Shown here: positions 12,125 to 24,195 of the stretch, piece by piece | Position numbering within the stretch: position 1 is the stretch's first letter | Layout: each line of letters begins with the position of its first letter | Source: Solenopsis invicta | Lineage: Eukaryota > Arthropoda > Insecta > Hymenoptera > Formicidae | Length of the DNA stretch: 64,000 bases | Reading direction: 5' to 3' | NCBI RefSeq assembly: GCF_016802725.1 | Contig: NC_052675.1 | Location: forward strand, 8,817,622 to 8,881,621 | Notes under the pieces: model-generated | Seen by the model: only the letters and a program-made list of their open reading frames with translations | What the model was told of the DNA's origin: nothing | Databases searched by the model: none | Position numbers and translations under genes: made by a program

Positions 12125-12761
12125 AACCGATAAATCGAAGCAAGCATACTTCAGTGAAACAGAGGAAAAATAATTACTGAGGCAAGATTGACTAGAGTGC
12201 GCGATTTCCTTTTGTTGTAATTGGCCAAAGTTATAGGGCATGGCGATGCACTAATGAAGACCCCCATAAGAACACCGTTTGCATTGATAAAGCTCCCTTC
12301 GCAAATGTTTACATAATCGACGGAATAGGGCCACGTGAGCGCCGGCATGAATAATTTATTTTATTACCAGTAGGCGATTCAAAGTAATGCTCGTAAATGT
12401 AAGTGCTTCATAAAAGCGAAGAAGCAACGTCCCAAGTGACGTCGATGGAGGCGAGATTGGTCATGAAAGTCGTATCGTTAGATTTGTCCTGTATTAGATT
12501 GTACCGTCCAAAGTCGGTCTTCGTTTCACGTTTCGATTCGAAAGGGCAAATCAAATCGAACATTGAAGAAAGAAGGAAAGCTATAAAAAAACTCTCATTT
12601 TATTCGGAAAGAATCTTTCCTTAAATTTAATATTTATCACACTTTCAACAATTATCGCTATGTCCAAGTTATTTCAAGTCGAAATAAAGCTAAATCATCG
12701 ATCACGAGATTAGATTCTGTTCTTGATTATATGTGCTTCAATTTAATCTTATTCTACAAAC
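8931..12761. other. AT-rich non-coding block
   Basis: Stop codons are frequent in all frames and there is no recognisable gene. The first ~300 bases (from about 9014) resemble the 5' part of the ~500-bp repeat found at 51.8 and 53.4 kb. A (GA)n tract lies at 12090-12121. The rest is AT-rich unique-looking sequence. Confidence 0.5.
12090..12121. repeat. (AG)n microsatellite
   Basis: About 16 uninterrupted AG units. Confidence 0.95.
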
Positions 12762-12765
12762 TTAA

Positions 12766-13310
12766 CCTGTTGAGGTCACACTTCCAAATAATAACATAAC
12801 GATTACATGAGGTCCACTGAACAAAATCAGTCGCCACTTGCCAGCTTTTTGATATTTCGTTGCAAAAATTTTACTGGACATACCTTGAGGTCTGTTCTTT
12901 AACATCCAATAATTTTTTTTTAACTTAAAATTTAACTTAATGAAAACATTCAAATAAAATAAACTGCAAAATTTGACTTTTTTTACAAAAATATTCATAC
13001 AATTTTTAATTTTTAAGATAATTCAACAAAAATTTAGAGGTGTATTCTCAAGATAGTGTATTTTCAGATAAATTTAACATAATAAAAAAATTTAAAAAAA
13101 AATGCAAAATTTGACTTTTGTTACAAAAATATTCATAAAATTTTTAATTTTGTAGATAATTCAACAAAAATTTAGGGGTGCATTCTCACGATAGTATACT
13201 TTCAGATAAAAATTAGTTTCATAAAAAATAGAAGATTGTTCGATTTTGAATGGTCTGTGTACCCTCAAAGTTAGCGTGGGGTCTTTTGGACCTCTAGTGA
13301 TCTCAACGGG
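12766..13310. mobile_element. piggyBac-type non-autonomous element (TTAA target)
   Basis: The element is flanked on both sides by TTAA (12762-12765 and 13311-13314), the signature target of piggyBac transposons. The left end CCTGTTGAGGTCAC and the inverted right end CCCGTTGAGATCAC match at 12 of 14 positions. The 545-bp interior is AT-rich with no transposase frame and contains an internal direct duplication (about 12961-13073 and 13101-13209). It is probably a MITE mobilised in trans. The family assignment rests on the TTAA target and the ends beginning CC. Confidence 0.8.
12961..13209. repeat. Internal ~135-bp direct duplication in the TTAA element
   Basis: Two diverged copies share TGCAAAATTTGACTTT, ACAAAAATATTCATA, GATAATTCAACAAAAATTTA, GGTG.ATTCTCA.GATAGT and TTTCAGATAAA, in the same order about 135 bases apart. 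Confidence 0.85.
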
Positions 13311-13314
13311 TTAA

Positions 13315-15825
13315 TGGAAGGATAATACATTTAACAAACAATAATCTAAATAACTCTTGAGATTTTCAAAATAAAGAATTACAACCAAGGCTATTAAGAG
13401 TCCAAAAGTATAATACATTTCTCATAAAAATAAATACTTTGATACAATATTATTCATTATTTTCTTCTTCTACATTTTCTCCCCCCCCCCTCCCTCTATC
13501 GCATTTCTTTCATTCTTCCGTGATCTCGCACATTTACTGCTCCATCCGTTACGCAATTAAGCTTCATAGAGGAGATTAAGGGATAGGTGACTTGAAAAAA
13601 ACCCGCCAACGTTGCAGTGGACGTATTTTTATTAGGAAAGGTCGTCGCGGGTGATCAAATGCCTAATGGAGTTTTCCACGACCGAGCGAGGATGAAAGTA
13701 TCGCGCGGACGATGTTATTGGGTTTCGAGTTTCACTCGAAGAGATTCCGCTGTTAGATGCTTGATGCGCCTAACTAGGCATCTCGCAGGGAATTTACTTA
13801 AAATGTAAACCAAGTTCGAATTGGAACTCTCGCGTGCGCGCGAAACCGCGCTGTGAAAGAAAATTAATCCCATCAGTTTAAACTCGGCTCAAGTTTCGCG
13901 CGTTGGTACTCGGAACGAATTATTATCTTTCACTAACTTTGTCCGCCCTCTTTCCCCGTCACTAATCTATGTCGCTTACAGGTTTTAGAATTTTTAACGG
14001 AAGTTCTCATAGAGGAAGACGATCATCGATGCTTGTAACGTCCCTTGCAAAATATCTCCTGCAATTTGCCTTGCAAAATATTTATACGGAGGATTAGGTG
14101 TCAGCGACAAGCGTTGCAAGAGTTATGAGCGAGATCACGATGCGACGTTGGAGGGTGCAGACGACGCCTTCGGCCTCAGACGAGACTGAAAGAGACTTTA
14201 AGGTTGACGGAAATGAGGCACCGTCGCTCGGTGCCGCGATAAGATCTCGACGCGAACGTCGTTCGAGGGTAATTCCCCTTCCCGTAAAAATGGAGGAACG
14301 CGGCGTAGGGATAAGCCGCGCGGTTATTGAAGTTCCTTATATACAAGGTTGTCGGAACTCTGGATACGTACTGGATTGTATCTTACTGGCAAACAAATTT
14401 TCGCTCCTTCCATTTTCTTTTAATATCTCCTCTTGCACTGTAAATACATCTCGCCTGTAAATATAATATATTCCACAATTCTTTCTTTCCCGAGAATGAA
14501 AAAAGAAATGGTAGGATTAAGAGCAAAGTCTTGCGTTTCTCGTTACTAAAATTCGGTGCAAATGCGAACAGCGGAACTGCACTCGATATCTAAATCTGTT
14601 TAAATAAAGCGCTTCGACGCTTCGCCGTTATCGGGCACGGTCAATAACGCGTGGTCGTTCAAGAAGAGCTTCGTTCGCCCCGACCGGAGATGCACAAAAA
14701 ATTCTAGGCTAGCAATATATTTTCGTCTTTCGCCCCGCTCTTTTTTTTCTGATTCTAAGGGCTGGCGGATCGAAAACGTTCATTTTTGCATCATTGTTAC
14801 TCGGACGTTTCTTGAGTGAAAATCTTCTCGTTTGACGTGCACGCTATACTCGAAGAAAGAACGATCAATTCCTCGTGGTTGCAGAAACGGAAGCCAAACG
14901 AATACCGAGCTAGATACGACCACGAGTTTCCTGGTGGCGAGTCTCTCTCAGGTCAGTGTTCGTCTGAAGATCGCAAGTATCTTACAGACATGTTCTGAAT
15001 AATTTGATTTTTCTTGTTATTAATAGAAATTTAGCTACCATTTAATTATTTATATTTTCGTCATTAATCGCAAAACCTTTAATAAGTTACACTTGTTGAC
15101 TTGATCACATTTCTTTCGACGCTGCCTTTCCACGAAACAACTGTTAAGTTCAAATAAGATCATTTTTTAACAAAATCTTCAACGAGGTCAAAAAGAATAA
15201 AGAGTAAATTAAACATTTTTTTGTTGATTGACACAACGATAAATTTGAAGATTAAATAATCGATTGTAAAAAAAACAGCGAAAATAATTAAAAGATTTAA
15301 CAGTGTCCAGAAACTAATTAGAAATGGGAGGAGGTGGTCTTTCAGGTTCACTTTTCGATTCACAGGAGATGTTTCAAAGAGACATGGCGAAAACGACAAT
15401 CATTGTTTTGTTACCATTCGTGCGATTAATCGCAGTGGTGATACAGCGGCGACACGCACAGAGGAAAGAGAGACAGCTACGTGATCTCTTTCATTTCGGA
15501 CCTATTGTTCTTTGGTCTCCGCTCTTTCGTCTTTCTTGTCCCCATTCTGCTCTCATTCTGTTTTGTTTCGTTCCTGCTTGCTCCCTCCCACCCTTATTTC
15601 GATGCACGTACTACCCTTCTGTTACTTTGACCAAACAGAGTTCGTTTTAACTGAGCCTCATTGGAACAAACCTGTCACGTCATTTCATCCCCACCGCAAG
15701 TGCTTATAGCGAATTTTTAATTGTCCAAAAACCGAGTTAATGAATCGCAGTTATCTTCATAATGTAACATGATTTAATTCTGAAGGGATTGAAACTGACA
15801 TGACGATATTATTTACGTTATTAGT
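13315..15825. other. Non-coding DNA, no gene recognised
   Basis: Mixed composition. A C-run lies in pyrimidine-rich sequence at about 13480. Frames at 13617-13808 and 14098-14460 have no family features. No repeats longer than simple runs were seen. Confidence 0.4.
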
Positions 15826-16723
15826 AGGGTAAAGTCGCCTATTATGAGATACCTTTCTTTAGTGGCTTATAATTTATTTAATTTATATCATTAACTTCAA
15901 TTTTTATTATATCCAAATTATAGTGAATATATTTAAGTTTCATCGCCAAAAAATCAGCAACCGATAATAGTTATACTTTATTGTATATGAAATTTTTTTA
16001 TCAAAATTGCCGATAATTAAAAAAAGAGTTTCTAATAAATAAAAAGGTTTTTTTTATATGAGATGAATCTTATCAACTTGGACCTCACTAGGTTCAAATT
16101 AGGCTCCAGACTGAAAATCTAGTTGACCAATCAAATGGCTCTTTTAATACTCAAAACTTTTGTACGTAACATTTTTCTCCAAAATCTATTCTCTTCGATA
16201 TTTTTAAGTCTCAATGCTAATGCTGAGGGCCATAACTTTCAAGCCTCATAATTCGAAGGTCCTCAATGAAAAACTTTATCACAGCATTTTGGAAAGCTCT
16301 CGAAGTCAGAATATGCAATAATAAATGGGGATCTTGAGTCTTATATTATGAGTTCCACACTTTGCGATTTCACGATCACCAAATCTAATATTTATAATTA
16401 AACAAATCCCGTCACATCCCGTATTTTTCTATTAATACGATTTGACTCTGTCACTACATGCAAAAATTATTATCAAATATTTGTTCATTTTATAATAAAC
16501 AAGGTTTAAAAACTCATCTCAATAAACCTTGACAACATCCAATTTAAAAAAAAAAATTGTTTTCAACGACTGCACGCGTGATCTAATAATAAATTTCCTA
16601 CTAAATATGTTTCACCCCAAGAGTAATAATTAAACTTACGATGGTACTAACCTCGTTTATTAATGTAGCAGAACCTTGCTGCCTCATATTAGGAACCTAT
16701 ACCATAATGGGCGACTTTACCCT
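15826..16723. mobile_element. Non-autonomous DNA transposon with AGGGTAAAGTCGCC ends
   Basis: Left end AGGGTAAAGTCGCCTATTATG and the inverted right end AGGGTAAAGTCGCCCATTATG differ at a single position over 21 bases; similarity fades beyond that. The ~898-bp interior is AT-rich without a usable frame. A target duplication is not convincing: flanks GTTATTAG and CGTATCGG match only partly. The superfamily is therefore left open; one extra matching base on the right gives CAGGG, which would fit a hAT-like end. Confidence 0.75.
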
Positions 16724-17757
16724 GCGTATCGGACGTACGAAGATGAAGACCTCGCCAGTTTTAGATTTTACAACGACGACGCTATATACGTAATTTCATG
16801 CTGGTTATCGTCGAATCCTTCTGGGATTAACCGGGATAGGTAATCTAACATCTCGCTTTTAGAGGCCCACCGCGTTCTCTCGCATGAGCGAGCAGATCCG
16901 TAATTGGACGAAACCCATTGCCTGGATATGATGGATCCTGCGGGTTCTGGTCCGGCGATTATTAATATCGCGGTCACCGAAATTGATTCGTTACTGGGAA
17001 CCAATGACGTCGTCATACAAAACAACCGCATCTGCCTTTCTGCTAAATGGTCGAGCGGTTTCTTTCGCATACGATCATTACGAGCCGATCCCGAAGGCAG
17101 CGTGAATTCCAAGATGTCTTGTTGAAAAATGTAACGAAATCTTGATTCCAAGACGAATAGTCAACGTTTATTATTATATTATTGATGAAAATCGTCTAAA
17201 CCAAATTAATGATCCGCATTACGATTAAATTTCAACGTTCGGATTAATCAATTTTCCAAAATTGTCCGGGAAACCGCAACGGAATCAAGCGCTATCCATT
17301 CGAAACGAAGCATAAAATTGTTTACGGTCCGTCATTGTTTGTCAACGATTTGATAATTGTGGAAATTTAATTCGTCCCATTAAGCGCCTCCCATGCATAT
17401 GCATACCGAGTGCAACCGAGTAGCCGCTCGCATACGCGTACAGATGTGGGAAAAGGGTGACAAAGATAACCTCCCCATCGAAATTTGGTAGTTAACTGTA
17501 TTTGCAGAAACCTGACAATTTTCCGAATTTAAACAAGATATGGATCTAAAGATGTACACAAAAAGAAACGGTTTTGTTAAAATATCTAAAAATTGAGTTG
17601 GATACAAATCTGAAAATAATTTTGCTAGGCCATCAAAATAATCACGTTGAACTGAATTGCTAGAATGTGAAAAATTTGACTCGACCTCGTTTATCGTTTA
17701 AATTTCTATTGTTAAATATTTCGAGCCTGAGTATAATTAATGTGAAAAATTGTTTGC
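16724..17757. other. Non-coding DNA between two transposons
   Basis: Overlapping frames at 16768-17151 (minus) and 16904-17125 (plus) are open on both strands but show no recognisable domain and no convincing splice sites. Confidence 0.35.
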
Positions 17758-17765
17758 AGCATTGC
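17758..17765. repeat. Left 8-bp target-site duplication of the hAT element
   Basis: AGCATTGC, identical to 18520-18527 on the other side of the element. Confidence 0.87.
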
Positions 17766-18519
17766 CAGTGCTGCCATCAAGACAGTGGCTAAAAAAAAGT
17801 GAAATAGTGATCACGTTTAGACAGAAAAAGTGACAAATAGTTATTTTTCAGGTATTAAATAGTAACTAAAAGTGATACTTTTTATCAAATTTTCAGCATA
17901 ATTAAGACCATTTGAGCAAAAAAAAAACTCTTATTTTTCGGGGTCTACTTTTGTATAGTTTAACAAGTAGCAAAAGTTTTCCATGGTATGATTTGAAAAT
18001 TTATAATAAAGAAAAAGCAGAGACAAGCTTAAACAACAAAATAACAATACGATACATTTTTGTTGCAGTTTTATTAGAAAATATAAATATTAAACATAAT
18101 AAAATAAAGATCAAACAAAAGGCTAAGATATATTAAACAAAATAAAATAGTTATAATAATAAAAAATAAACATTATTATTATCTAGATAATAACAAGAAT
18201 AACTACATTCATTGGGTAATAAAAAATACATTTTTAAAAATAAAAAAACAAAAAAAGAAATTTTGAAAGATAACTGTGGATAGTGTAGATGTTGATAACG
18301 AATTTGATTGGAGACCGTAGAAGACTTAGAGTCCCCAAAATAAAAATCTGCCATAAGACAGTTTTGATTGGTTCATCAATAAACCACTCCTGCACATATT
18401 TTGCAAATTTCACGTCGAGTCCGGACAAAAAAGGTGATAATAGTAACCCTTTTTGGACAATAATGATATTTCAGTGACTTGTAAAAAAAAAGTAACAAAA
18501 AGTGACTTCAGTAGCGCTG
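17766..18519. mobile_element. hAT-type non-autonomous element with perfect 8-bp target duplication
   Basis: The element starts CAGTGCTGCCA and its inverted right end reads CAGCGCTACTGA, both hAT-like (CAGNG…). It is bounded by identical 8-bp direct repeats AGCATTGC (17758-17765 and 18520-18527), the length diagnostic of hAT insertion. Subterminal AGTGA/GTAAC motifs cluster inside both ends (about 17799-17876 and 18431-18506), as expected for transposase-binding repeats. The 754-bp interior is AT-rich. Short minus-strand frames at 18151-18428 cannot be recognised as transposase. The exact target duplication suggests a fairly recent insertion. Confidence 0.87.
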
Positions 18520-18527
18520 AGCATTGC
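18520..18527. repeat. Right 8-bp target-site duplication of the hAT element
   Basis: AGCATTGC, identical to 17758-17765. Confidence 0.87.
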
Positions 18528-19006
18528 TCATTATGCTCGAACATCCGTCACAATTATTTTAATAGTCTAATGAAACAATTTTCAGATCTGTATCCCATCT
18601 AAATATTTAGATACTTGCACAAAATCGCTCTTTCCGCGTATACGATATAAGTATCTTCTATCTCGGAGCATTTACGTTACACCGCTTCCAAAATAAACGA
18701 CCTCTTTGCTCTTCCTTCCCACGAGCCTCTCCCGCAGCCGGTCCCTCGCTGAAATAATTAAAACGGCATTTATTCCCGTTGTGCTGCCCTATTCCGGGTG
18801 GTAATTGACATTGACTGTTATCGTCGCGTTAACGCCGTCGAAAGTTCACCTTGGAGATGAAAGTTTGCGAGATAACTCGCCGCGGCGTGCCGCATTTAAT
18901 TGCAAATTTTCCTAGTTAGCGCCAACGCGCGCGTTGTCTGCCTCCTGACGCGCAATCTTGCGAGATTCGATCAAGAACATAACTCGCTAACTACACAAAT
19001 GTGATG

Positions 19007-19054
19007 GAGAGAGAGAGAGAGAGAGAGAAAAGAAAACTTTCTCTCTCTCTCTCT
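19007..19054. repeat. (GA)n and (TC)n tracts in inverted arrangement
   Basis: About ten GA units (19007-19027) and seven CT units (19041-19054) are separated by ~13 bases, forming a perfect potential hairpin or cruciform stem. Confidence 0.9.
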
Positions 19055-22000
19055 TTACTAAAATAAGTTATAATTTACGCTTCCGGGATTATATCGAAGC
19101 GTTCGGTAAACAACGTTTTGCCCCCGCGGAATGGTTGGAGCGCGGTAAGACGGTTCCGATCAATATCCGATGTCGGATTGACGCGGAAAGTGCTGGAAAA
19201 CGTGGAAAAGCTCGAAAATATACTGTTAACATGGGAGAAGGGGGGGAACGGGGGGTATTCCGCGGGATACCGCAGACATAATATAATGGCAGCGGATGTT
19301 TCGGGGAAAATGAAGAGGAGATTCCGCGCGTCTCCGAGCGTTGAATCCAGACGTGGCGTTCGATGGCGGATTAAACTGACAGTCGGAATGGCATTAGCGG
19401 ATACGTCGTTATTCAGGCTCAGCGGTACTTACGTCTCGTCATTACCGCCGCGGGAATCTCGTAACCGGGGCCGACGCGCGCGCAACGGAGCGAAGGGAGA
19501 ACGAGGGAGGGAGGGCGAGAGCTGAACCGGCGCGATTCAATAGCCAGGCGACAATCGCGAGTCTGTCACAACGTTGCCTGGGAAATTGTGACAATGTAAT
19601 AAGATTAATAAGTGATAAGGGAGCTGTCCGTGTCGCCGGGTTCATTGTCGAGCCAGCGCATTGAGATACTTGGACGGGCACAATCGCCCCGCGTTTGTAC
19701 AGAGTTAAGACGTAATGAAATTTGACTCGCGCCAAGAGTTGCCGCGCGCACGCACGCACACGTATCCAGTTGCCAATTGACGTTTGCCATTTAAACGTGT
19801 ACCAAACTGATACCCGACGAATTTGCTCCTCGTCTTGGCGACGATCGGCACGCCGTGCAACGGCGGCGATAAGGAAAGGACGGTCGGCTTGTTTCGCGCT
19901 CGTATCTTTCCCGTCGTGCACAACTTCACCGGCGACGACGACGACGCTCCCGGTGAATGCCGCCGGATCATATTTCATTCCCCGCGGAAACTGCGAAGCG
20001 GCACTTTCCGATGAATTCCAATCCAGTACACCCGCGATACGCGCGCGCGCAGAATGCTCGCTCTTGCATAAACTATCATCCCGTATCTTTACATATGTTC
20101 TCGGCTGCATCCACGGTACCGTATCCCGGCTTTAACTCTCATCCCGAGGAATCCGATCGCGTTATTAAATTCTCTCGTAGTTTCTCATTTTAGTAACACA
20201 CACAAAAAAAAAACGATAAGTACACACACGCACGTACCACGCGCGCACGTACGCGTCATATTTGTGCAATAACGTTGCATCGATGAAGAGAAATTCGGTT
20301 GTTTACAATCGCCTTTTACAAATGGAACAAGTGTAGGATATAATTGCGGGATTCCGTGCAAAATAATCAGCGGCACGACGCGAATAGTCGGCAGAGATGA
20401 ATCAGAAACTGCGAAAACAAGCGAAATGGGAGATTATCGAGTTTGAACAGCGCTGATACTTTGACATTTCGATTTTCATTAAGAAAACATCAGCGCCAAA
20501 TCGGTTAAAGAGACCATCGATAAGTTTAGACGGAAGGATAATACCCTGTACCAAAGTTATCGATAAGAGGGGGATTTATTTTATATATATATACATATAT
20601 ACACGCGGTTGCGCACGCCCCATCCCCGTCATCCTGTAACAATATTGAAATTGTTCCAGGCATTTCGCGTCGGATAAACGGACCACTTTTCCAAACATCA
20701 TCTTCGAGCATCTGCCACAAGACTTTGCCCTTCGAGTTCGCAGCTGGTGATAATCCCAGCGAACATCCGCGCGCTCGCGAGGGGCGAAGCTTCGCGAGGC
20801 TACGTCCGTCGTGCGCCGCGGCAAGGCTGTTCGGAAAAAAGACGAAACGGAGGAGAAGAGGTAATGGAAGACACAGAAAGAAGGTCGGGAGGTTCGCGAA
20901 AAAGATCTCGGCGCTTTCCGACCTCGGACTGGTTTTGACTTGGATATCGGGGCCGAGGACTTGGGTTTATCTCTCGCGGCGAAGGATGGGAGGATGGATG
21001 GAAGGGTGGGTGAGAGCGAGGACTGAAGGCGGAAAATTCGGCGGTGGGAAATGAAGATGCCTCTAGCTGTCTATAATGCTTCGGCTGAGACGACAAAGTG
21101 GAGGTCTCGGAAATCGAAAAGTCGAAGGCGAGGGTGCGAACGACCGCGTATTGATTCATGGAGGGGAAACGCGCGCCGCGCCACGTTATTATTTACGAGT
21201 TGCAACAAAAAAAAAATCCTTCCGCGAAACGCCCATGTTCAATTTTCACGCGTAACTTTATATGAAACAGCAATTCAACAGAATCAAGCGAAATTCAATC
21301 AATTAATCAAGCGAGAAGCTAAATGTAAAATATGAGAGCGAGGCGTCGCCGCTGCAAAAACCCCAATTGAAAAGGCAAAATATATTTAATTGTAGAGTGT
21401 CAATTATATTAAAATTTATTTCGCGAAATGCAGATGTAAATTAATCTCAATAAAAATACGAATGAATTTTCAAGGAAATTTCCAAGATTAGGTGTACAAT
21501 ATTTCACACCAAATTTTTTTATGAAGCGGCGAGTGGTTTAAAAAAAAAAAAAAATCGCGCATCTTTTTTACCTCCTCTTTCCGTTTTCAAGACAAAAATC
21601 GAAAATGACAGTTTCAAATGTTTCCTGAGGAATCTTCGTTTTATTATGTCGAATAGAACTTGCATCCTTTTACCATTTTCTCCGTTTTAATATGAGCGTG
21701 AATTTTTGACTGCTGAAACAATGCAATTACAAGGACAGCACGATTGTTTTAATTGCAATTAGTACGTGCGCCGGTCACTGTTTTTGATGTTATCGCGGAA
21801 ATACCAGTAATTATGTAAAATATTATCGGCGCAATTTACGCGTACCGGAGCTTTAGCTCTCAACGCTTGTTAGCACGATTCAGTTTAACGTAGGTACTTC
21901 GCACACAACACCTCTTGACTATATCGTCTGCAAAGTTCCAGGCACATGCTCGTTACAGGTGAGCAGGGAATGTGGAAAGCCGGGCATTGCCAACCATGTC

Positions 22001-22182
22001 ACGCGAATTATGCTCTCCTACCAGCCATGACATTCCTCGTGAATGTAAATTAATCAATTTAATCCTTAACCGAGTGCTCTGACCGTGGAGCACTCGCAAT
22101 TAGCCGTTATAGCTCTTATTGTTATTAAAAAAGAAAAATCGCAGTTTTTTATTTCACAATAAATATCAAATCTTCATTTCGA

Positions 22183-22203
22183 CGACGACGACGACGACGA
22201 CGC
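22183..22203. repeat. (CGA)n trinucleotide repeat
   Basis: About seven CGA/GAC units in AT-rich surroundings. Confidence 0.85.
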
Positions 22204-22237
22204 GAATTATTATTGGACGGGGCATTTATGGGATGAA

Positions 22238-22253
22238 GAGAGAGATCTCTCTC
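22238..22253. repeat. Perfect 16-bp palindrome GAGAGAGATCTCTCTC
   Basis: Two GAGA blocks meet head-on at an AGATCT centre, giving a perfect dyad. GAGA-factor-type proteins bind GAGAG in insects; binding here is untested. Confidence 0.8.
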
Positions 22254-24132
22254 GCATAAGCGCTGAGTTTCAGTTTTATCTCTCCGCCTCCCATCGATGT
22301 TTGTAAGTTGAACTTTTACGAACACCTCTGCTCTTCGGTATATATCTAAAAATTTAAGAAACTCGCGATCAAACGTTCTCTCGTTCTTTCAGTGATATGC
22401 TTTCGTAATCGGGTTTTCGCAGTAGCCTGGTTTCGCGCGATAACGTTGCTCAAAGAGATTCGATTTTGGCGCACCATACATTCCTTCGATCCCTGTCTCT
22501 CGCACTCCTCTTTTATTCGTAGAAGTCCGGTTCATAGGAGAATCGTGAAAGGCGAAATAATGGAATCGAAATCGACTCCGACTCTTCCGCCGATTTCTAA
22601 GAGGCGGAAAAACAAATAACGGCGGCCAAATAATTTCGCCATTTATTTTAAATCGTATCTGTTGCATACATTATCCGAATTTACACGCTGAGAAAATCAA
22701 AATAATCTTTTGCTTCCGGACAGCGAAAGGTAATCAAAAGTAATGACATACAAACATTACATGATCAGCAATTAACTTCCGTTGAACACTGGGGTTCGAA
22801 TCATTAATCGTTGTTGATCAAAAGCGTCATAGTTTGTCTGCGATTAGATTCGCCTCATGTACGTCGAGAGGAAAGAAGAAGAGAAGGAAGAAGTAAAAAT
22901 TGAATGAAGCACGACGAGACTAACGTAAAACAATTCACAAAAAATAAAAAAATAAAAAAAAAATAACAGTTCAAATTTCACCCTTCATTCGTATCGCTTG
23001 ACAGATTTCCAAACGAGCAAACAAGTGAAAATGTCGCTTATTGAAAATTTCGTATACTACGCGCAAAGTAAAAAAAAATTCTTTCTCCTTTCGGGATTGA
23101 AAACCTACAGCGTTCGAGCAAGCACGAGGAACAGCCCGGTGCTGACACATCGGTGGTTTCCATAGAATACGAAAAGAATGATACACTTGGCTGTTGGAAC
23201 TACTAAAGTTTGAAGGATAATTTGAACTCGGGGAAACCGTTTCTCTTGGCCGTAAAGATAGATTACCTCGACTAACTTGATCAACTATGTGCTTCTCATT
23301 AGTCGAAGCCACAGTCGCAGTCAGCGGCGAAGGTTAGCAGTTACCGGCGCGTATTTTGGTAAAGAGCTTGTTTTTGAAAGGGACTCTACGAAGGGATTCT
23401 CGCGTGGTTGGCCCCGAGCGGTTCCGTGGAAACGAAACTGGTTACAAATCATCAAACGTTACGGGCACCCCTCGAAGCCGTTGCGCATTCAATTCCGGAG
23501 CCAGTCGTTGTCAAATCCGTCGATTTTCCCTGTCCCCTCGCGCACGGGCGTCTCGCCGGTGTCGGGAAGGGTTCCGGGGTCCGGGGTCCGGGATCCCGGC
23601 GACAAATCACGCGCGACGCCCTTCAAGTTTCGCGAAGCGTACGTAAAATGTACGCGAGATAACCGACTGTCTGCTCGAGTCTGCCTGACGTTTTTATCTG
23701 GCAGCCGGTGTCTCCGTGAAACACGGAGAGGATGTCCGAGGATGTTTACGTGAACGCCCTTTTGTCAAAAACCTCTCTCCCTCACTCGCTCTTTCCCCGA
23801 AATCATGCCCCATTCTTGCAGCGTTATCGCGCCTAGTGGTCACTCTCTTTCCCGCGTACCCTCACGTTTAGCTTCCTTTCAATGTACAACGGAACTCGCA
23901 GTGAATTTAATATTATTGATTGCGTTTACGAGTGGGCAACACGGCGGTGCAAACGTTTACTCAAATATATTAATTCAGAAATTTATTTACTAAGTTATTA
24001 AATACTTTTTCCATTCATCGTATTGGAACTATCGATTCAAATTGACGAAATCAAAAAGTTGAAAATCAATTTCAATGGAAAGCACTTTCCTCTCTCTTTG
24101 GGTCATTGACTTGCTTATTGTTTCGCAATATG

Positions 24133-24151
24133 CGCGCACACACACGCACAC

Positions 24152-24194
<43 letters not shown>
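24133..24194. repeat. (CA)n microsatellite
   Basis: About 28 CA units with two early CG interruptions. This is one of the longest dinucleotide repeats in the window. Confidence 0.97.

Positions 24195-24195
<1 letters not shown>

Noticed and set aside
16768..17151. Overlapping sense and antisense ORFs
   Set aside because: Both frames are open, but neither resembles a known family and no splice sites support an exon.
18151..18428. Possible transposase remnant inside the hAT-type element
   Set aside because: The minus-strand peptides are short, rich in Phe/Leu/Ile/Ser from AT-rich DNA, and carry no recognisable hAT catalytic or dimerisation motif.
22791..22815. GGGGTTCGAATC B-box-like motif
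   Set aside because: No A box upstream and no cloverleaf; a single motif match is expected by chance in 64 kb.
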